A stretch of 64,000 nucleotides of DNA from G963704535 sp963704535 (lineage in GTDB: Bacteria; Chloroflexota; Chloroflexia; Chloroflexales; Roseiflexaceae), in assembly GCA_963704535.1 (NCBI GenBank), contig OY969916.1:1240001-1304000 (forward strand), given 5' to 3'. How positions within the stretch are numbered: the first letter of the stretch is position 1; every line of letters starts with the position of its first letter. The notes beneath the pieces were generated by a model, which saw only the letters and a list, made by a program, of their open reading frames with translations, was not told the DNA's origin and made no database searches. Position numbers and translations under genes: made by a program. This document shows positions 1 to 9,094 of the stretch, piece by piece.

Positions 1-39
1 CCATCGTTTGAGGTTCACATTGGCTCCTTAAATACGAAA

Positions 40-1847
40 TCAATTTTCGTTAAGCGCAAGAATCGCCATAAAAGCTTCCTGGGGGATCTCGACGTTTCCG
101 ACCATCTTCATGCGCTTCTTGCCCTCTTTTTGCTTTTCGAGCAGCTTGCGCTTGCGCGTGATGTCGCCGCCGTAGCATTTCGCCAGCACGTCCTTGCGCA
201 TCGCGCGGATCGTCTCGCGAGCGACGATCTTGTTGCCGATCGCGGCCTGGATCGGCACCTCGAACATCTGGCGCGGGATCAGCTTGCGCAGCTTCTCAAC
301 CAGCGTGCGGCCATTGGCGTAGGCGAAATCGCGGTGGACGATCAGCGAGAGCGCATCGACCGGCGTGGCGTTGACCAGGATGTCGAGCTTGACCAGGTCG
401 GCCTCCTGGTAGCCGGTGAGCGTGTAGTCGAGCGAGGCGTAGCCCTGGGTGCGCGATTTGAGCTGGTCGTAGAAATCGATCACGATCTCGGCCAGCGGGA
501 TACGGTACTTGAGCAGCACCCGCTGTGGGTCGAGATAGTCCATCGCTTCGAACGTGCCGCGCTTGCCTGTGACCAGCTCCATGATCGTGCCGATGTAGCG
601 GGTCGGCGAGATGACGCTGATCTGCATCACCGGCTCCTCGATCGAGGCGATCTGGGCGACATCGGGCATCTCGGACGGGTTATCGATGATGATGAGCTCG
701 CCGTCGTTGAGCAGCACCTGGTACTCGACGCTGGGCGCGGTGATCAGCAGTTCGAGGTCATACTCGCGCTCAAGCCGCTCGCGCACGATCTCCATATGCA
801 GCAGGCCGAGGAACCCGCAGCGAAACCCAAAGCCCAGCGCCGCCGAGGTCTCGGGCACATACGAGAGCGCCGCATCGTTGAGCTTGAGCTTCTCAAGCGC
901 CTCGCGCAGGTCGGTGTAGGCGTTCGACTCGACCGGGTAGAGGCCGGCGAAGACCATGGGCTTGGCCGGGCGGTAGCCTTCGAGCGGCGTCTGCGGCCGG
1001 CTGCACCGCCAGCGTGACCGTGTCGCCGACCTGGCAGTCGCCCACGTCCTTGAGGCCGGTGGCGATATAGCCGACCTCGCCGGGGCCAAGCTCCGCCAGC
1101 GGGGTCATCGTCGGCCGGAAGGCGCCGATCTCGAGGATATCGGCCTGGATTTCGGTGCCCATCAGCAGGATGCGCGCGCCGCTGGAGAGCACGCCGTCCA
1201 TCACGCGCACATAGGCGATCACGCCCTTATAGGCATCGTAGTGCGAGTCGAAGATCAGCGCCCGCAGCGGCTGGGTCGCGCTGGCCGCCCGGCGGCGGGA
1301 TGCGCTCGACGATCGCCTCCAGGATCTCGGCGACGCCAGTGCCCTCCTTGGCGGAGGCGTGCAAGACCTCGTCCTTGGGCAGGCCGAGGACATCCTCGAT
1401 CTCCTGGGCCACATGGGCCGGCTCGGCGCCGGGCAGGTCGATCTTGTTGAGCACCGGGATGATCGTCAGGTTGTGCTCCAGCGCCAGGTAGACGTTCGCG
1501 AGCGTCTGCGCCTCGATCCCCTGGGAAGCGTCGACCACCAGGATCGCACCCTCGCAGGCAGCCAGCGCTCGTGAGACCTCGTAGGTGAAATCGACGTGGC
1601 CTGGGCAATCGATCAGATTGAGCGCATAGCTCTGCCCATCCTGGGCCTGGTATTCGAGGCGAACAGCCTTGGCCTTGATGGTGATGCCTTTTTCGCGCTC
1701 CAGATCCATCCCATCGAGCAGTTGGTCGCGCCGCTCACGGACACTGATTGCGCCGGTCATCTCCAGCAGACGATCAGACAATGTCGTCTTTCCATGGTCG
1801 ATATGAGCGATGATCGAGAAATTTCGGATGTGATTCTGGTTTTGCAT
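40..1847 (-). CDS. lepA: Elongation factor 4 (LepA), interrupted by two frameshifts
   Basis: Ribosome-associated translational GTPase that back-translocates or rescues stalled ribosomes. Three reading frames together give one complete LepA. Frame one has the N-terminal G domain with the P-loop around AHIDHGKTT, the switch region DCPGHVDF and NKIDLPGAEP. Frame two has LRALIFDSHYDAYKGV and domain II. Frame three runs from PLEGYRPAKPMVFAGLYPVE through the LepA-specific C-terminal domain, ending GKKRMKMVGNVEIPQEAF. Frame changes fall near 1275-1290 and 990-1005, both in GC-rich runs. With them corrected the length is about 600 aa, normal for the family. Both shifts go the same way and all domain motifs are intact, so single-base assembly errors are likelier than decay. 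The gene is divergent from phoU. Confidence 0.93.
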
Positions 1848-2069
1848 AGTCGTTCTGTTCCAGCGCCTTTAATGCGGCGGGATCGTCATGCGCCGCCAGC
1901 AGTATATCAGTATAGAGCGTGAAGCGCAAAGCGAAGCAACCGACCAAACCCTTACATGCCCTTAACATCCTCTTAGCATCGCCGGGCTACTATGCGGCGA
2001 TGCGTGATAGGGCTGTAGGATAGGCGTGATCGCTTGACGGCCAGGCGGCGCGTAGCGTCGGCAATCCGG

Positions 2070-2098
2070 TTGCAACTTGCATATGAGTGTGTTAGCAT
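2070..2098 (+). promoter_or_regulatory. Possible sigma-70 promoter for phoU
   Basis: TTGCAA (2070-2075) and TAGCAT (2093-2098) are separated by 17 bp, about 115 bp upstream of the phoU start. Each matches four of six consensus bases. The roughly 365-bp lepA-phoU divergent spacer holds no other feature that I can support. Confidence 0.3.
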
Positions 2099-2212
2099 AC
2101 CTGCATTCAAGCCCTGGGGGAACATAGAGCCAGATCGGCAGCGTGTATCACGCGGGATGGTTCTTGCCCTTCGTCGCATCTCTATCGTAGCACAAGCAAA
2201 GGAGTCTTGATC

Positions 2213-2872
2213 ATGCGCGACCGCTATCTGAGGCAGCTCAAGCTGGTTCACGATGATTTGTTACGGATGGGGAGCCGGGTCGAGCACGCGCTGACTGATG
2301 CCATGCGCGCGCTGGCGACCTGGGATACCGGGTTGGCGCAGCAAGTCGTCGTCGGCGATCGCGAGATCGATACGGCCCGCACGGCGATCGAGGAAGCGGT
2401 GCTGGAGCTGCTGGCGATGCAGCAGCCGGTGCTGGCGACCGACCTACGCACGCTCAATGCCACGATCGCGATCGCCGGCGAGCTGGAGCGGGCCGGCGAT
2501 TATGCCAAGGGTATCGCCAAGCGGGTCGGCCGTTGCCTCAACGCGCCCGCGTTGATCGAGCCGCCGCCCGGCCTGCATCGCATGGGCACGCTGGCCCAGT
2601 CGATGCTGCATACCAGCTTGGATGCGTTTATCCGCCGCGATGTCGCTCTGGCGCGCTCGCTGGCCGCCGAAGATGAGCGCGTGGATACGCTGGAGGAGCA
2701 GGTCGTCGCCGAGCTGATGAATGCCGCGCGCCAGGACTCGACCAAGCTCGACAGCGCGATCTACCTGCTCGACGTGGCGCATACGCTTGAGCGCCTGGCC
2801 GACCGCACCACGAATATCGCCGAGCGGGTGATCTTCATCGCGACCAATGTCACCGAGGAGCTGAACGCCTGA
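2213..2872 (+). CDS. phoU: PhoU family phosphate signalling protein
   Basis: A 219-aa protein with two three-helix PhoU repeats (about residues 10-100 and 115-205). In this family they bind metal clusters and link the Pst transporter to PhoR/PhoB-type signalling, lowering phosphate uptake when phosphate is plentiful. Visible signatures are the two related helices containing IAGELERAGDYAKGIAKRV and ARTLERLADRTTNIAERV-like residues (ELERxxD and LERLADR). Start chosen at ATG 2213 because AAAGGAG lies at 2198-2204; the in-frame TTG six bases upstream is not needed. No pst genes are next to it, so it may be a stand-alone copy. It is followed by a heptamer repeat and an acylphosphatase gene. Confidence 0.93.
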   Translation: MRDRYLRQLKLVHDDLLRMGSRVEHALTDAMRALATWDTGLAQQVVVGDREIDTARTAIEEAVLELLAMQQPVLATDLRTLNATIAIAGELERAGDYAKGIAKRVGRCLNAPALIEPPPGLHRMGTLAQSMLHTSLDAFIRRDVALARSLAAEDERVDTLEEQVVAELMNAARQDSTKLDSAIYLLDVAHTLERLADRTTNIAERVIFIATNVTEELNA

Positions 2873-2881
2873 TCCGAAACT

Positions 2882-2942
2882 GAGGATGGAGGATGGAGGA
2901 TGGAGGATGGAGGATGGCGGTGCGCCTTCCTCTATCCTCTAT
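2882..2942. repeat. Intergenic heptamer array (GGATGGA words)
   Basis: About five tandem copies of a 7-bp GGATGGA/GAGGATG word begin a few bases after the phoU stop and are followed by a short degenerate complementary run (TCTATCCTCT). The same word occurs inside the coding region at 11924-11989 and near 53700. Confidence 0.85.
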
Positions 2943-2980
2943 TTTTCGAGAGGCAAGGTTTCGGATGGCGCCGTTCTACT

Positions 2981-3049
2981 TTACGGTGTGGGTGGGGGAA
3001 GACTGAGGGGGCTGCCCCCTCAAACCCCCTTTTTCCCGGAACTGTAAAG
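2981..3049. repeat. GGGGGC/GCCCCC palindromic intergenic element
   Basis: The core is TGAGGGGGCTGCCCCCTCA with flanks GGGGGAAGAC and CCCCCTTTTTCCCGG, ending in ACTGTAAAG. It is closely related, in inverse orientation, to the 68-bp units at 22819-23089. The stem could act as a bidirectional terminator or RNA stabiliser. Confidence 0.75.
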
Positions 3050-3081
3050 CACCAAAGAACCTTGTCAAAGGAGATATCCGT

Positions 3082-3363
3082 ATGAGCGATCGAGCGCGGG
3101 CGCACGTCACGATCGGCGGGCGGGTGCAGGGGGTCAGTTTCCGCGCCGCTACCCGCGACCAGGCGCACACCGTCGGCGTCGATGGCTGGGTACGCAATCG
3201 GAACGACGGGCGCGTTGAGGCGGTGTTCGAGGGGCCGCGCGCGGCGGTCGAGCGCGTGGTGAACTGGTGCCACAGCGGCCCGTCCTACGCGCGCGTCGAG
3301 CACGTCGATGTCGAGTGGGAGCAGCCGACCGGCCAGGAGCGCGGGTTTCGCATCACCTGGTAG
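3082..3363 (+). CDS. acyP: Acylphosphatase
   Basis: A 93-aa small alpha/beta sandwich enzyme that hydrolyses carboxyl-phosphate bonds of acylphosphates. It shows the family signature GRVQGVSFRAATRDQA, with the phosphate-binding loop and catalytic Arg (residue about 22), then the catalytic Asn in GWVRNRNDGRVEAVFEG (residue about 40). Normal length for the family. AAAGGAG lies about 8 bases before ATG 3082, which fixes the start. It is single-gene and sits between two repeat-rich spacers, so no pathway partner is suggested by context. Confidence 0.95.
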   Translation: MSDRARAHVTIGGRVQGVSFRAATRDQAHTVGVDGWVRNRNDGRVEAVFEGPRAAVERVVNWCHSGPSYARVEHVDVEWEQPTGQERGFRITW

Positions 3364-3365
3364 CT

Positions 3366-3540
3366 TAACCTCTCACCCCCGCAGCCCGCCCTCTGCGCTT
3401 CGCTTGCCTCCCACGCCGGGGAGAGGGGTTAAGAACCAATACCTTTTCAAATAGGGCTGTGCTCAGACCTGACAGGTCTTGGGGAAGGCATCGAAAGCGC
3501 CTGATCCAGACCTGTCAGGTCTTATTTGACAGATATTGGG
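3366..3540. repeat. Intergenic inverted repeats between acyP and the subtilase
   Basis: Two structures are visible. First, a long imperfect inverted repeat has ends TTAACCTCTC (about 3365) and GAGAGGGGTTAA (about 3421). Second, there are two copies of a palindromic AGACCTG/CAGGTCT motif (3465-3480 and 3508-3523). No reading frame in this spacer is supported. Between two convergent genes the stem could end transcription from both sides. Confidence 0.6.
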
Positions 3541-3541
3541 G

Positions 3542-4753
3542 CTACAGCCCAAGCGCGGCGGCCGCGTCGAGGCGGCGCGGCACCGACCCTGGGATGGGCG
3601 CCGCCGTATTCTTGATCTGGGCGGCCACCTGAGCCGGGGACATGCCAGGGGAGTGCGCCCGCACCAGCGCCGCCGTCCCGGCCACCAGCGGTGTCGCCAT
3701 TGATGTCCCATTCCAGGCGCCATAGGTGTTGTCGGGCACACTGCTCAAGATATCCACGCCCGGCGCCGCCAGGTGGACCCACGGCCCGCGGGTGGAGAAG
3801 CCGGCCAGCGTGTCGGCCTGAGTGCTTGCTGCGACCGCCAGCACTTCCGGTGTGCCCTGCCCGGCCGGGTACTCCTTGGTCTGGCTGGGGCCGCTGTTGC
3901 CGGCCGCCGCCACGACGACCGCGCCCGTCACCCCTGATGTCACCTGTGAGAGCAGATCCCCAATCACCTTGATGGGGGTGGGATGTTTCAGGCTGTAGCT
4001 GATGTTGATCACATCGGCGCCGTAGGCACTGGCGTAGCGCAGCGCCTCGGCCACCAGCCAGCTATCGCCGGTCCCATCGGGCTTGAGTATCCGCAGCGGC
4101 ATGATCTGCGCGTCGGGCGCGGCCAGCGCCACCAGGCCGGCGACGTGCGTGCCGTGGCCGTAGGCGATATCTTGCCCGTAGACGCCTTCTTCAGCCGGTT
4201 GGAAGTCGCCGTCGACAAAGTCGAAACCTTGCGTCAGCCGGCCCGCCAGCGCCGGATGATCGAGGTCCACGCCGGTGTCGAGCACCGCGACGGTGACGCC
4301 CGCGCCGCGCGAGAGCGTATGCGCCTCCGGCAGCCGGATCTGATCCGGCGCCCACTGGCCCTGGTAGGTGCCCTCGTCGCCGCTCTGGACCCACGACGAC
4401 CGTTGGCGTCCCTCTGGGACCTGCCCGATGTAGTTCGGCTCGGCGTAGAGCACGCCCAGGTTCAGCAGGTCCAGCTCCAGCAGCGTGGCCTTCAACAGCG
4501 GCGAGATGCCGTCGAGGATGCGCAGCCGGTAGATCGGGAGCGAGCCGAGTTGATCGAGCGGGGTGGCGAGTAGCCCATAGGCGAGGGCAACGACCGATAC
4601 GAGCGCCCCCGGATTCAGCTTGACCAGCACTTCGTTCGGCACGTAGGGGTCCGAGCCGGTGGCCGCCTGCGCCGGCGCCGCCGAAGCGACGAACCGCAGC
4701 AGGACGCCGATCACCATCAGCATGGTGCAGAGCCGCAGATACCTTCGTCGCAT
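3542..4753 (-). CDS. Secreted S8 family serine peptidase (subtilase)
   Basis: A 403-aa exported subtilisin-like protease. Met1 is at 4753, chosen because AAAAGGAGTTAAC precedes it; the longer frame runs back into a repeat. Residues 1-30 form a signal peptide (RRRYLRLC, hydrophobic core, cleavage near AQAA). Residues 35-110 resemble a fervidolysin-like N-terminal prodomain (YVPNEVLVKL). The peptidase domain covers about 140-400, with catalytic Asp in VAVLDTGVD (about 159), His in GHGTHVAG (about 200), oxyanion Asn in AAAGNSGP (about 286) and Ser in GTSMATP (about 351). No C-terminal anchor is seen. It lies downstream of the sigma/anti-sigma/CHAT genes on the same strand, separated by a palindromic repeat, so co-function is suggested but not shown. 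Confidence 0.93.
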   Translation of the reverse strand: MRRRYLRLCTMLMVIGVLLRFVASAAPAQAATGSDPYVPNEVLVKLNPGALVSVVALAYGLLATPLDQLGSLPIYRLRILDGISPLLKATLLELDLLNLGVLYAEPNYIGQVPEGRQRSSWVQSGDEGTYQGQWAPDQIRLPEAHTLSRGAGVTVAVLDTGVDLDHPALAGRLTQGFDFVDGDFQPAEEGVYGQDIAYGHGTHVAGLVALAAPDAQIMPLRILKPDGTGDSWLVAEALRYASAYGADVINISYSLKHPTPIKVIGDLLSQVTSGVTGAVVVAAAGNSGPSQTKEYPAGQGTPEVLAVAASTQADTLAGFSTRGPWVHLAAPGVDILSSVPDNTYGAWNGTSMATPLVAGTAALVRAHSPGMSPAQVAAQIKNTAAPIPGSVPRRLDAAAALGL

Positions 4754-4772
4754 GTTAACTCCTTTTGTGGAT

Positions 4773-4880
4773 GAGAAGCTGTCTGAAAAGGGCATTATCT
4801 CGTCTACGATCCGTGTGTGGAAGGGGAATTCTTGAGGGGGCAGCCCCCCTCAAACTTCCCCTTTTCAAATAGTCTCTGAG
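4773..4880. repeat. Palindromic intergenic element (TGTCTGAAA type)
   Basis: Begins GAGAAGCTGTCTGAAAAG and ends near CAAATAGTCTCTG. Its core is TTGAGGGGGCAGCCCCCCTCAA. Same family as 9095-9255 and 17148-17212. It lies between the CHAT gene end and the subtilase start. Confidence 0.75.
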
Positions 4881-4888
4881 CCAAACCG

Positions 4889-7735
4889 CTACCAACGACC
4901 CAGCAACACAAACGGCGACCAGAAGAAGGGATGCGGATGATCGGCCAGCAGCTCACGTTGCGCGTGACGCAGGGCCGCCGCCGGGCCGTCGCCCATGTGG
5001 AGCCGCTTGTAGAAGCGCTCCATCAGCCAGGCCGCCGTTTCATCGTGGACCGTCCAGAGGCTCACCAGTAGCGATGGCACGCCGGCAGAGAAGAAGCCGC
5101 GTGCTAAACCAATGAGTTCATCGCCTGGCGCCACCGCACTCAGACCGGTCTCGCAAGCACTCAAGACAACCAAATGACAATCAAGATCCATACCATAAGT
5201 GTCGTGAACTGTCAACCAGCCATCGGCCAGCAGCAGTGCCGAGAAGAGTGGGCTGTCAGGGCGAAAGGAGCCGTGGCAGGCCAGGTGTAGCACCTGGGCG
5301 GATGGCGCGTGGGTTCGCAGTGCCGCGCGGGTCGCTTCCTGATCCAGGAGGACGTGCGCCTGGGCGAACAGCGGCCTGATCGCGGCGATCTCGTCGCGCA
5401 CGCGGGGCGACCGCGCATCGGGAACGCCCAGGAGCAGGGCGCGCTGCAACTGGAGCGGGGGCCGGGCCAGGCAGGAGTGCAGCACGCTGGCGCTGGGCGC
5501 ATAGCAGATCTCGCGGCGCTCGACCAGGTAGCTTGCGCCGTCGTAGAGCGCGTGAAATGGGACGTAGTGCAGCGCGCGGTGCGGCACGATCACCAACCGG
5601 CGCGCGCCGATCCGGCCTTCGATCGGCCTGAGCAGCAGATCGTAGAGTGCGCTCAGGTGGTGGCGCGCCCGCAGTGCGAGCTGGCCGAGGTGGGCGCGCA
5701 GCCGATCGGCGCCGTAGCGCAGCGCGCTGACCTGGAAGTGGAACTGCTCCAGGGCCGCCTCGACCTGCGCCACCCGCCCCAGGCGCCGCACGACCTCGAT
5801 TCGATCGCCCGTCACCACAAACGCGAGCAGTTCGTCATCGAGGCTGAAGTATTCGACCAGCGCCGTATGCCCGTCTAGGCTGCGCTGGAGCTGGCCGATG
5901 TCGAGCGACTCGGCCCGGTACTGTGGAGCCGCGAGGCTGCCGGCCTCGGCGCCGCGCTGCCGTATCTGGCGTGTGATCTCCAGCACCTCGGCCTCGCGCT
6001 GGCGCACGGCCTGGCGTAGCGAGGCCACCTGCTCCGGGCGCCGCGCCCCGTCCGGCGGGCGATCGATCTGGCTGTAGAACCAGCTCAGATCCTCGCGCAG
6101 CTTCTCCAGCCGATCCAGCAACTCGGCCTCGAAGGGGTCGTCGGGCCGCGAGCGGAGCGGGAGTGTGCCGCTCAACATATCGGCCAGGGCGCGCGACCGC
6201 ATGCGCTCGACGTAATCGAGCGCGGCGGCTACGCGCCGGTCGTCGGCGAGGCACAGCCGGGCCAGCTCGACGTAGGGGGTGAGCTTGTCGGCAACAAACG
6301 CGGTGCGGAACTCCTCGGCCGGCAGCGGCGCCCGCAGCTCCTCGATCAGCGCCACCGCCGACATGAGCGCCTCCTCGGCGCCGGCCAGGTCGCCGGTGCT
6401 AGCGGCCAGCAGGCCCAGCGAGGTGGCGCAGCGCTGGGCCACCTGCGGCACCAGTTGCTGCCTGGCATCGCGCAGGGCGGCTTCCAGCACGGCCCGTGCC
6501 TCACGATCCTGGCCCGCCGCGCGGGCCGCCTCGCCGCGCAGCCAGCGCGCGAGCAGCGCCTGCCGCCATACGCCGGCGGCGCCCAGCGGAGCCTCTGCCT
6601 CGGCCGCGCCCGCGCCGGCTGCGGCGTAGTCACCCTCGGCATAGTGGAGCTGGGCCCTGGTCAGTGTGACCATCGCCGCGCCGACGGCGTTGCCCTCGTC
6701 GCTGTAGAGCGTATATGCCTCATCCAGAAGCAAGCGCGCCGGGGCGGCCTGGCCGAGCCACAAACACGCGCGGCCGTGATGGGCCAGCGCGCGAGCCTGC
6801 TCGGCCCGCATTCTCAGCCCGGCGAACACCGGGACCACCCGCGCGTAGATCGCGATCGCCTCGGGGGCCAGATTCAGCTCCAGGTAGGCTTCGGCCAGCT
6901 CAAGCTCGGCGACGGCCGACTCGTGGACCATGCCGAGCGATGCGTAGCGCCGCCGCGAGCGCTCCAGGTAGTCGAGCGCGCGGTCGTAGCGGCCTTGAAA
7001 CAGCGCCAGGCAGCCCAGGTTGCACTCGATCTCGGCCTGCGTAACCTCGGCCCGGTTCGCGGCGGCGCCGGCGAGCGCCTGCTCGTACAGCGGCTCGGCG
7101 GCGCGGAACTGGTGCTGCAATGCCAGGACATTGGCGAGGCCATTATCCGCGACTGCCAGCAGCTTCTGGTCGCCGACGGCGATAAACCGCTCGCGGGCCG
7201 CGCGGTAGCATTGCTCCGCAGCCGGGTAGTTGTCGCGCCGGTGGTAGATATTGCCCAGATTTTGCTCGATCTTGCCGGCCGCCAGGCTGTCGCCGTGGGC
7301 CAGGAGGGTGTCGCGGGCGCGCAGCCCGCAGGAGATCGCCTCGTCGTAGCGACCCAGGATGGCAAGCGCGTAGACCTTGCTGACCTGGGTGGCCGCCGCC
7401 GTGTGCGGCTGTCCTAGGAGCGTAAACTGCTTCGCCGCCGCGTCGAGCAGCGCGAGCGCCTGTTCCATCTGGCCGTCGATGCGCTGGGTCGCCATTCCGG
7501 CGGTCCAGGCGGCCAGCGCCCGCGCTTCGGGGTGTTCCGTGAGGTCGGCCAGGACCACCAGGGCCGCCGCCGCACCGGCGGCCTGGGCAGGGGCGCTGGT
7601 ATTGGTCTCAAGGTACAGCGCCTTGAGCGCCCGCGCCAGCTCGACATCGGCCAGCGGCGCGTGGTGGGCCAGCAGCTCCACCCGCCCGGCCTGATCAGCC
7701 GCAGCCAACTGTGTCGCCAGCTCTGCCCGGTCCAT
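4889..7735 (-). CDS. TPR-CHAT domain protein (caspase-like peptidase)
   Basis: 948 aa. Residues about 1-520 are tetratricopeptide-like helical repeats (for example AAGKIEQNLGNIYHRRDNYPA). A coiled, charged linker (about 560-620) is followed by a C-terminal CHAT domain (about 640-948). The CHAT catalytic pair is visible: His in HLACHGSF (about 819) and Cys in VLSACETGLS (about 859). CHAT proteins are caspase-clan proteases, and TPR-CHAT proteins act as sensor-activated proteases (as known for Craspase/TPR-CHAT and gasdermin-linked systems). Here the gene is 21 bp downstream of a zinc-finger anti-sigma-like gene and near an ECF sigma gene, so it is probably made under that sigma's control. Its targets are unknown; the neighbouring subtilase is a candidate partner. 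Confidence 0.9.
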   Translation of the reverse strand: MDRAELATQLAAADQAGRVELLAHHAPLADVELARALKALYLETNTSAPAQAAGAAAALVVLADLTEHPEARALAAWTAGMATQRIDGQMEQALALLDAAAKQFTLLGQPHTAAATQVSKVYALAILGRYDEAISCGLRARDTLLAHGDSLAAGKIEQNLGNIYHRRDNYPAAEQCYRAARERFIAVGDQKLLAVADNGLANVLALQHQFRAAEPLYEQALAGAAANRAEVTQAEIECNLGCLALFQGRYDRALDYLERSRRRYASLGMVHESAVAELELAEAYLELNLAPEAIAIYARVVPVFAGLRMRAEQARALAHHGRACLWLGQAAPARLLLDEAYTLYSDEGNAVGAAMVTLTRAQLHYAEGDYAAAGAGAAEAEAPLGAAGVWRQALLARWLRGEAARAAGQDREARAVLEAALRDARQQLVPQVAQRCATSLGLLAASTGDLAGAEEALMSAVALIEELRAPLPAEEFRTAFVADKLTPYVELARLCLADDRRVAAALDYVERMRSRALADMLSGTLPLRSRPDDPFEAELLDRLEKLREDLSWFYSQIDRPPDGARRPEQVASLRQAVRQREAEVLEITRQIRQRGAEAGSLAAPQYRAESLDIGQLQRSLDGHTALVEYFSLDDELLAFVVTGDRIEVVRRLGRVAQVEAALEQFHFQVSALRYGADRLRAHLGQLALRARHHLSALYDLLLRPIEGRIGARRLVIVPHRALHYVPFHALYDGASYLVERREICYAPSASVLHSCLARPPLQLQRALLLGVPDARSPRVRDEIAAIRPLFAQAHVLLDQEATRAALRTHAPSAQVLHLACHGSFRPDSPLFSALLLADGWLTVHDTYGMDLDCHLVVLSACETGLSAVAPGDELIGLARGFFSAGVPSLLVSLWTVHDETAAWLMERFYKRLHMGDGPAAALRHAQRELLADHPHPFFWSPFVLLGRW

Positions 7736-7756
7736 CCTCGGCCTCGATTCCCAGCC

Positions 7757-8350
7757 CTACGTCCCCACTTCCAAGCCCTCGACCACGATCTCGAAATCGG
7801 CCAGCCGCAGAGTCAGCCTGTAGGTGCCGGCGCCCACGGGCGGCAGCCTGAACTCACTCAGCTCGTTGAGTGGCGCCTGCGCGGCGCCCGGCCCTTTCAG
7901 CTCGGCATGCCCGCCGACATCCTGGCCGAGCACCTGGCCTGATACGACCCACTGCGCGTCGGCCGGGGTGACGCGCAGGTCCAGGTCGAGCCCAGTGGCG
8001 GTGAAAAGTAACTGCCGCTCGGTCGGCTGCCCCGCGCGCACGCCCACCGCCGAGGGCAACTGCGCGCTATCGAAGTATAGCGCCGCGAACCACTGCCGGA
8101 CGCCAGCCGGCGGCGCCTCGCGCTGCGGGCGCAGGAGGCGCACCGCGCGGGCGACCACATGCGGCGGGGCGTCCTGGCTGTCGTCGGTGCGCATGAGATC
8201 GATCACGCGCCGCAGCCAGGCATACTCGGCGCCGCAGCGCGGACAGCCCGACAGGTGAGATTGCGACCAGGCCTGCTCGTCGGCAGGCAGGCGGCCTTCG
8301 ACCAGGTCGACAAGGTGGACGAACGGGATGTGGGCAGATGGGATGCTCAC
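7757..8350 (-). CDS. Putative zinc-binding anti-sigma factor
   Basis: A 197-aa protein with an N-terminal zinc-binding anti-sigma (ZAS-like) motif, H-x3-C-x2-C in QSHLSGCPRCGAEY (about residues 31-44). The C-terminal half (about 80-197) is beta-rich, ends TYRLTLRLADFEIVVEGLEV, and is of a kind seen fused to such fingers in Chloroflexota (recalled, not searched). No membrane segment is seen, so it would be cytoplasmic. The start is GTG 8350 with GGAG six bases upstream. It lies between the ECF sigma gene (78 bp upstream) and the CHAT gene (21 bp downstream), the usual sigma/anti-sigma order. Role inferred from the motif and position. Confidence 0.75.
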   Translation of the reverse strand: MSIPSAHIPFVHLVDLVEGRLPADEQAWSQSHLSGCPRCGAEYAWLRRVIDLMRTDDSQDAPPHVVARAVRLLRPQREAPPAGVRQWFAALYFDSAQLPSAVGVRAGQPTERQLLFTATGLDLDLRVTPADAQWVVSGQVLGQDVGGHAELKGPGAAQAPLNELSEFRLPPVGAGTYRLTLRLADFEIVVEGLEVGT

Positions 8351-8428
8351 GATACACTCCAGCCGGTTATGTTATACCAATCCTATCTCTTCTGCCCTAA
8401 CAGAGTATCAGAATATGGCAAAAATACG

Positions 8429-8989
8429 TCAGAATCCCATCGCGTCGAGTTGCCGGCGTAGTTTTTGCAGGCAGCGGGCGCGCGTGGGGCCGATGCTGCC
8501 CTCGCTTGTGCCCAGCGCGAGCGCGATTTCGGTGTAGGATAGGGGATCGACTCGGTAGAACAGCAAGATCACCAGCCTGCGACAGCGCTCGTCGAGTGTG
8601 GCGACGGCGGCGCGAACCTTGTGCTGCTCCTCAAGGCGCACCAGCAGCTCATCGGGCGACGGCGCGCTGTCGGGAACGTCATCCACCAGCTCCTCATCGG
8701 CGGAAGAGAGCGTCGCCACCGTGCGCTCGCGCCGGCTGATGCGCCACACCTCGCGCCGGGCCGTCGTCGTGAGCCAGGCGCCGATCCGCTCGGGGTGCTC
8801 GATCTGATCGAGCTTCTGCACCAGTGTGGCGAACACACGCTGGAAGACATCGGCGGCCAGATGCTCGTCCAGGCCGGCGCGGCGGGGAATACTGTAGATC
8901 AACCGCTGATAGCGCGCGACAAGCATCTCCCACGCGGCCTGGTCGCCGCGGCGGCAGGCCTGTATTAAAGCCTCGTCGCTCGGCTCCAT
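8429..8989 (-). CDS. ECF-type RNA polymerase sigma-70 factor
   Basis: A 186-aa group 4 sigma factor. Region 2 (about residues 5-90) includes LVARYQRLIYSIPRRAGLDEHLAADVFQRVFATL and the DNA-contacting HPERIGAWLTTTARREVWR. Region 4 (about 125-180) has LDERCRRLVILLFYRVDPLSYTEIALAL and the helix-turn-helix GTSEGSIGPTRARCLQKLRRQL. AAGGAAGG precedes ATG 8989. It is first in the block, followed by the zinc-finger and CHAT genes. It probably directs its own block, but I could not identify a repeated promoter motif. Confidence 0.92.
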   Translation of the reverse strand: MEPSDEALIQACRRGDQAAWEMLVARYQRLIYSIPRRAGLDEHLAADVFQRVFATLVQKLDQIEHPERIGAWLTTTARREVWRISRRERTVATLSSADEELVDDVPDSAPSPDELLVRLEEQHKVRAAVATLDERCRRLVILLFYRVDPLSYTEIALALGTSEGSIGPTRARCLQKLRRQLDAMGF

Positions 8990-9000
8990 GGCCCTTCCTT

Positions 9001-9087
9001 TTTACAATGTGGGTGGGAGAGACAGAGGGGCTACTCCCTCAAACCCCCTTTTCCCCCACAGTGCAAACTGTAAAGTCACTTTGAAAC
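9001..9087. repeat. Palindromic intergenic element upstream of the ECF sigma gene
   Basis: Degenerate member of the GGGGGC/GCCCCC family: ACAGAGGGGCTACTCCCTC core, flanks GTGGGTGGGAGAG and CCCCCTTTTCCC, ending ACTGTAAAG as at 3040 and 23080. Confidence 0.65.
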
Positions 9088-9094
9088 ATGCCTT

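Noticed and set aside
130..1017. A 295-codon plus-strand frame opposite lepA
   Set aside because: The minus strand carries clear LepA motifs; the plus frame is a high-GC shadow.
4754..4795. Longer start for the subtilase
   Set aside because: The extra residues are encoded by the palindromic repeat and would block the signal peptide; ATG 4753 has a strong ribosome site.
6455..7417. A 320-codon plus-strand frame opposite the TPR region of the CHAT gene
   Set aside because: No motif; antisense of helical repeats with GC-ending codons.
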